NCBI GenBank assembly: GCA_900548085.1
Contig: URJF01000019.1
Span: 1 to 17,645, forward strand
DNA length: 17,645 bases
Origin: an uncultured Oscillospiraceae bacterium
GTDB taxonomy: Bacteria > Bacillota > Clostridia > Oscillospirales > Acutalibacteraceae
Direction: 5' to 3'
The translations under genes were made by a program, and so were the position numbers. The notes under the pieces were generated by a model, which was given only the letters and a program-made list of their open reading frames with translations, made no database searches and was not told where the DNA came from. How positions within the stretch are numbered: position 1 is the first letter of the stretch; each line of letters starts with the position of its first letter. Shown here piece after piece: positions 14,218-17,645 of this stretch.

Positions 14218-15269
14218 TGAAAAAATTAAGAGTGAACGTAGGCGCAGGATACGATATATTTATCGAAAAAGGATTGCTTTCTTCCTGCGGCGAGTTTATA
14301 AAGAATGTCACTGACGCAAAAAAAGTCTGTGTTATCAGCGACACAAATATTTTTCCAATATACGGCGACAAAGTTTGTCAGTCTATAGAGGAGCAGGGTT
14401 TTGAAGTGCTGACCTATGTTTTTGAGGCAGGAGAGGCATCAAAGACCACAGATACAGTAATATCTATGGTGGAATTTTTGGCACAGAACGAGCTTACGAG
14501 AGGCGACATTGTGGTAGCTTTGGGCGGTGGTGTATGCGGTGATATGGCAGGCTTTGCGGCAGCCATATACCTGAGAGGTATAGATTTTGTTCAGATACCT
14601 ACATCATTGCTTGCGCAGGTAGATTCATCAGTAGGCGGCAAAACAGCCGTAGATTTGCCTCAGGGCAAAAATCTGTGCGGCTCGTTCCACCAACCTGTGT
14701 TGGTTATCATAGACCCCGATACTCTCGATACCCTCACGCCGCACTTCTTTTCTGACGGTATGGCAGAGGCAATCAAAACCGGCTGTATTAAGAGTGCTCC
14801 TCTCTTTGACAGAATAGAAAAAGAGGACGCAAGGGGTTTTATCGAGGATATGATTTTTGACTGTGTATCCATCAAAGCCGGCGTAGTAGAGCGAGATGAA
14901 AAAGAGCATGGCGAGAGAGCATTGCTCAATTTCGGCCACACAGCAGGACATTCTATCGAAAAACTGCACAACTTCAGCACTATATCTCACGGCGAGGCTG
15001 TGGGCATCGGTATGGTAATGATTACCGCCGCAGGTGAGGCTTACGGCATCACAGCTGCCGGAACATCGGACAGAATTGCCTCTGTGCTGAAAAAATACGG
15101 TCTGCTCACTAAGGACGAGAACAGCCTTAAGGATATTATCGAAAATATGAATGCAGACAAAAAGCGCACCTCCGACTCAATCAATTTCACACTGTTACAT
15201 TCTATCGGAGACAGCTTTAATCAAAAGATAAAATACGAGGAGATACCGAAGTTTTTCGGTCTAAAATAA
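14217..15269 (+). CDS. aroB: 3-Dehydroquinate synthase, 350 aa
   Basis: This converts DAHP to 3-dehydroquinate, the second shikimate step, using NAD+ and a divalent metal. The NAD-binding glycine motif GGGVCGDMAGF is at 103-113. IPTSLLAQVDSSVGGKT (127-143) is the family signature. Metal ligands expected in the family fit Glu184 (GMAEAIK), a His in FGHTAGH (239-245) and His258 (SHGEAVG). The length is typical. The ATG shares one base with the tyrA stop (TAATG), with AAGGAAG upstream inside tyrA, so the two are translationally coupled. aroA follows one base after its stop. Confidence 0.96.
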   Translation: MKKLRVNVGAGYDIFIEKGLLSSCGEFIKNVTDAKKVCVISDTNIFPIYGDKVCQSIEEQGFEVLTYVFEAGEASKTTDTVISMVEFLAQNELTRGDIVVALGGGVCGDMAGFAAAIYLRGIDFVQIPTSLLAQVDSSVGGKTAVDLPQGKNLCGSFHQPVLVIIDPDTLDTLTPHFFSDGMAEAIKTGCIKSAPLFDRIEKEDARGFIEDMIFDCVSIKAGVVERDEKEHGERALLNFGHTAGHSIEKLHNFSTISHGEAVGIGMVMITAAGEAYGITAAGTSDRIASVLKKYGLLTKDENSLKDIIENMNADKKRTSDSINFTLLHSIGDSFNQKIKYEEIPKFFGLK

Positions 15270-15270
15270 T

Positions 15271-16482
15271 ATGAGTTCAGTATTACTGAAAAACTCGATA
15301 CTCGGCGGTGACATTACCGTTCCGCCGTCAAAATCAGTGTCACACAGAGCACTTATATGCTCTTTTTTGGCAAACGCAGGCGTTGTAGAGCCGATTATCG
15401 ACTCAAACGATATGAGAGCCACCCAACAGGTTATTTCAGCCATAAGAGAGGGTAGGGAGGTTCTCGACTGTATTGAGTCGGGCTCTACAATGCGATTTAT
15501 GATTCCCGTTGCGGCGGCTTTGGGGCTGAATGTTACTTTTGTGGGACAAGGCAGTCTTTTGACACGCACGCTGGGTGCGTATTTGGATTTACTGCCACAG
15601 CACGGAGTCAGCGTGGAGAGCAACGGATATCTGCCTATTAAGTTGTCCGGCAGATTGCAAAGCGGCACATTTGAGATAGCGGGTGATGTCAGCTCACAGT
15701 ACATTACGGGTTTGCTTATGGCGTTGCCGCTTTTGGACGGCGACAGCAAAATATTGTTGACTACCGGATTGCAGTCTAAGCCGTATGTTGACATTACGCT
15801 GAAGGTTTTGTCCGATTTCGGCATAGAGGTGAAGGAGACCGATTACGGCTACTTTGTGGCAGGCGGTCAAAAATATAAGCCGAGGGATTACCGTGTGGAG
15901 TCCGACTGGTCACAGGCGGCGTTTTTCTTGGCGGCAGGAGTCTTGGGTGGTGAGCTTATGCTCCACGGATTAGACCCGAATTCTGCACAGGGCGACAAAG
16001 AGATTGTGACTGTGCTGAAACAGTTTGGCGGTGATATAGAGTGCCGTAACGGAGTATATACAGCCAAAAAGTCAGCTTTGCACGGCATAGATATAGATGC
16101 AGAAAACATACCCGACTTAGTACCGATTTTGGCAGTTGTGGCGGCATATGCCGACGGTGATACTACCATTTTCGGTGCCGAGCGACTGAGATATAAGGAA
16201 TCAGACAGAATAGAGAGCGTGTGCTCCAATCTCGTGCGTCTGGGCGCAGAGGTTGAACAGCGCCCAGACGGTATGGTTATCCACGGCGGAAAGCGACTTA
16301 AGGGCGGTGAGCTTGTGGGTTTCAACGACCACAGAATACTGATGGCATTCTCTGTAGCGGCATTGTTTGCTGACGGTGATACAACTATCACCGATGCAGA
16401 GAGTATAAAAAAGTCGTATCCCGACTTTTTTGATGACTACAACAATTTGGGAGGAAAAGCAAGTGTCCTCAACAATAGGTAA
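15271..16482 (+). CDS. aroA: 3-Phosphoshikimate 1-carboxyvinyltransferase (EPSP synthase), 403 aa
   Basis: This transfers enolpyruvate from PEP to shikimate 3-phosphate. Substrate-binding motifs are PPSKSVSHR (18-26), ESGSTMRF (69-76), SSQYITG (141-147), SDWSQAA (211-217), PDLVP with the catalytic-base Asp282, RYKESDR (307-313) and NDHR (352-355). Compared with E. coli NAGTAMRPL, the loop reads ESGSTMRFM, keeping the glycine but replacing Thr97 by Ser and Pro101 by Phe. The protein is slightly shorter than E. coli AroA (427 aa). No clear RBS precedes the ATG, one base after the aroB stop, so it probably depends on translational coupling. Its last 20 bases overlap aroC. Confidence 0.96.
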   Translation: MSSVLLKNSILGGDITVPPSKSVSHRALICSFLANAGVVEPIIDSNDMRATQQVISAIREGREVLDCIESGSTMRFMIPVAAALGLNVTFVGQGSLLTRTLGAYLDLLPQHGVSVESNGYLPIKLSGRLQSGTFEIAGDVSSQYITGLLMALPLLDGDSKILLTTGLQSKPYVDITLKVLSDFGIEVKETDYGYFVAGGQKYKPRDYRVESDWSQAAFFLAAGVLGGELMLHGLDPNSAQGDKEIVTVLKQFGGDIECRNGVYTAKKSALHGIDIDAENIPDLVPILAVVAAYADGDTTIFGAERLRYKESDRIESVCSNLVRLGAEVEQRPDGMVIHGGKRLKGGELVGFNDHRILMAFSVAALFADGDTTITDAESIKKSYPDFFDDYNNLGGKASVLNNR

Positions 16483-17536
16483 TAATATTAGATTGTCCGT
16501 GTTTGGCGAAAGTCACGGAGAGGCAATCGGTTGTGTAATAGACGGTTTGCCTTCAGGTGCAAGGATAGATATGGAGTCAGTTCGTCTCGATATGGCTCGC
16601 AGAGCACCGGGAAAGGACAGAACAGCTACTCCTCGATTAGAAAAGGATGAACCTCATATTCTGTCAGGTATGCTGGACGACGTTACTACAGGTGCACCGC
16701 TTGCTATGATTATCAAGAATACTAATACTCGCTCAGGGGATTACGGAAATCTGTTGACCGTGCCTCGTCCGAGCCACAGCGACTATCCCGCTTATGTTAA
16801 ATACGGCGGCAACAATGACATCAGAGGCGGCGGACATTTCAGCGGCAGGCTGACCGCTCCGTTGGTTTTTGCCGGCGGAATAGCGAAGCAAATACTGAAG
16901 GAAAAGGGCGTTTTTATAGGTGCTCACATAAAGCAAATCGGCAGAGTTCAGGACGACTCCTTTGATTATAACAATGTTACAAAAGAGCAGATTGACTCTC
17001 TCACTCATTCATCATTCTCTTTGCTTAATCCTAAAAAAGAGGAAGAAATGAGAGCAGAGGTAGAGCGTTACCGAATGGAGCAGAACAGTGTGGGTGGTAT
17101 GATAGAATGTGCAGCAATAGGACTTCCGGTAGGAGTCGGCGGAAATATGTTTGATACCGTAGAAAGCAGATTGTCACAGATTTTGTTCGGCATACCGGCA
17201 GTCAAGGGCGTTCAGTTTGGCTTGGGCTTTGATTTTGCTTCTGCCAATGCAGGCGATGTGAATGATGAATATTGTATAAATGACGGAAAGGTTGCTCTTA
17301 TGTCCAACAATAACGGCGGCGTTCTCGGCGGTATGACCGACGGTGCTCCGATAGTTCTTTCGGTTGCAATCAAACCTACTCCGTCTATCTCAAGGGAACA
17401 ACACAGTGTTAATTTGACTACCATGCAGGACGAGCTGCTGACCATAAAAGGCCGACACGATCCTTGTATCGTACCTCGTGCGGTGCCTGTTGTGGAGGCT
17501 GCAGTAGCCTTTGGGCTTTTGGATATAATGATATAA
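16463..17536 (+). CDS. aroC: Chorismate synthase, 357 aa
   Basis: This uses reduced FMN as cofactor to turn EPSP into chorismate, the branch-point of aromatic synthesis. Family signatures are GESHG (15-19, with His18), RRAPGKDR (46-53), RPSHSDY (102-108), RGGGHFSGRLTA (121-132), NNNGGVLGGMTDGAPI and GRHDPCIVPRAVPV near the C-terminus. The GTG at 16463 is chosen as start because GGGAGG (16449-16454) lies 8 bases before it and the protein then begins SSTIGNNIRLSVFGESHG. An upstream in-frame ATG at 16430 has no RBS and adds residues not found in the family. The gene overlaps aroA by 20 bp. Confidence 0.95.
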   Translation: MSSTIGNNIRLSVFGESHGEAIGCVIDGLPSGARIDMESVRLDMARRAPGKDRTATPRLEKDEPHILSGMLDDVTTGAPLAMIIKNTNTRSGDYGNLLTVPRPSHSDYPAYVKYGGNNDIRGGGHFSGRLTAPLVFAGGIAKQILKEKGVFIGAHIKQIGRVQDDSFDYNNVTKEQIDSLTHSSFSLLNPKKEEEMRAEVERYRMEQNSVGGMIECAAIGLPVGVGGNMFDTVESRLSQILFGIPAVKGVQFGLGFDFASANAGDVNDEYCINDGKVALMSNNNGGVLGGMTDGAPIVLSVAIKPTPSISREQHSVNLTTMQDELLTIKGRHDPCIVPRAVPVVEAAVAFGLLDIMI

Positions 17537-17553
17537 GAGGATAATAACGATAA

Positions 17554-17645
17554 ATGGATTTATTAGAATTAAGAAAACAAATTGACGACATTGACGAGCA
17601 GCTTATTCCTCTTTTGCTGAAGCGAATGGAGGTATCAAAAGGTGT
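17554..17645 (+). CDS. Chorismate mutase, AroQ type (5' end only; may be a PheA fusion)
   Basis: Only the first 30 codons are in the window. The encoded start, MDLLELRKQIDDIDEQLIPL followed by LLKRMEVSKG, fits the first helix of an AroQ chorismate mutase. Arg7 (LRKQIDDID) and Arg24 occupy the positions of conserved active-site arginines. The enzyme turns chorismate into prephenate, the substrate of the TyrA encoded upstream. It may be a free mutase or the N-terminal part of a bifunctional chorismate mutase-prephenate dehydratase; the window ends too early to tell. The candidate RBS GAGG (17537-17540) lies 13 bases before the ATG, longer than usual. The gene is 17 bp after aroC and belongs to the same operon. 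Confidence 0.85.
   Translation, partial: MDLLELRKQIDDIDEQLIPLLLKRMEVSKG

Noticed and set aside
16430..16462. aroC start at the ATG pair at 16430
   Set aside because: No RBS is found there, and the encoded residues are those of the aroA reading overlap; GGGAGG correctly spaces the GTG at 16463.

Overview
The window looks like chromosome from a low-to-moderate GC Gram-positive of the class Clostridia. A Ruminococcus-like gut Oscillospiraceae fits best. This is inferred from strong GGAGG ribosome binding sites, canonical sigma-A promoters, a KtrAB potassium system, arg and aro gene arrangements, and a very large secreted FIVAR protein. The genus is a guess from gene style, not a search result.

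Layout. (1) Bases 1-1402 hold the 3' part of a tRNA-Arg(CCU) gene, then a 1.35 kb remnant of an integrative element ending in a second 43-bp copy of the tRNA 3' end. The remnant carries a 59-aa protein of conjugative-element type, an NTF2-like protein, iterated terminal motifs and an orphan terminator, but no integrase. (2) Bases 1514-4541 encode a signal-peptide/one-TM protein with a basic Ser/Thr/Lys stalk, then ktrB and ktrA for K+ uptake. ktrB has its own promoter inside the end of the preceding gene. A bidirectional terminator separates ktrA from the converging arginine genes. (3) argG and argH lie on the minus strand (7303-4588) and encode the last two steps of arginine synthesis, downstream of a promoter and ARG-box-like sites. 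(4) Bases 7732-13228 form a two-gene transcription unit: a promoter, a ~165-nt leader with hairpins, a 1698-aa secreted FIVAR/InlB-repeat protein with codon use typical of very high expression, a 48-aa peptide gene with a strong RBS, and a perfect terminator. (5) From 13315 a promoter drives tyrA-aroB-aroA-aroC and the start of a chorismate mutase gene cut by the window edge. Together these cover several shikimate steps and the branch to tyrosine and probably phenylalanine.

The conserved metabolic and transport genes are ordinary. The parts worth a second look are the tRNA-flanked mini-element, the giant secreted protein with its 48-aa partner and leader, and the phased TGCATA array upstream of argG. 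No CRISPR array, insertion sequence or known defence system was seen.
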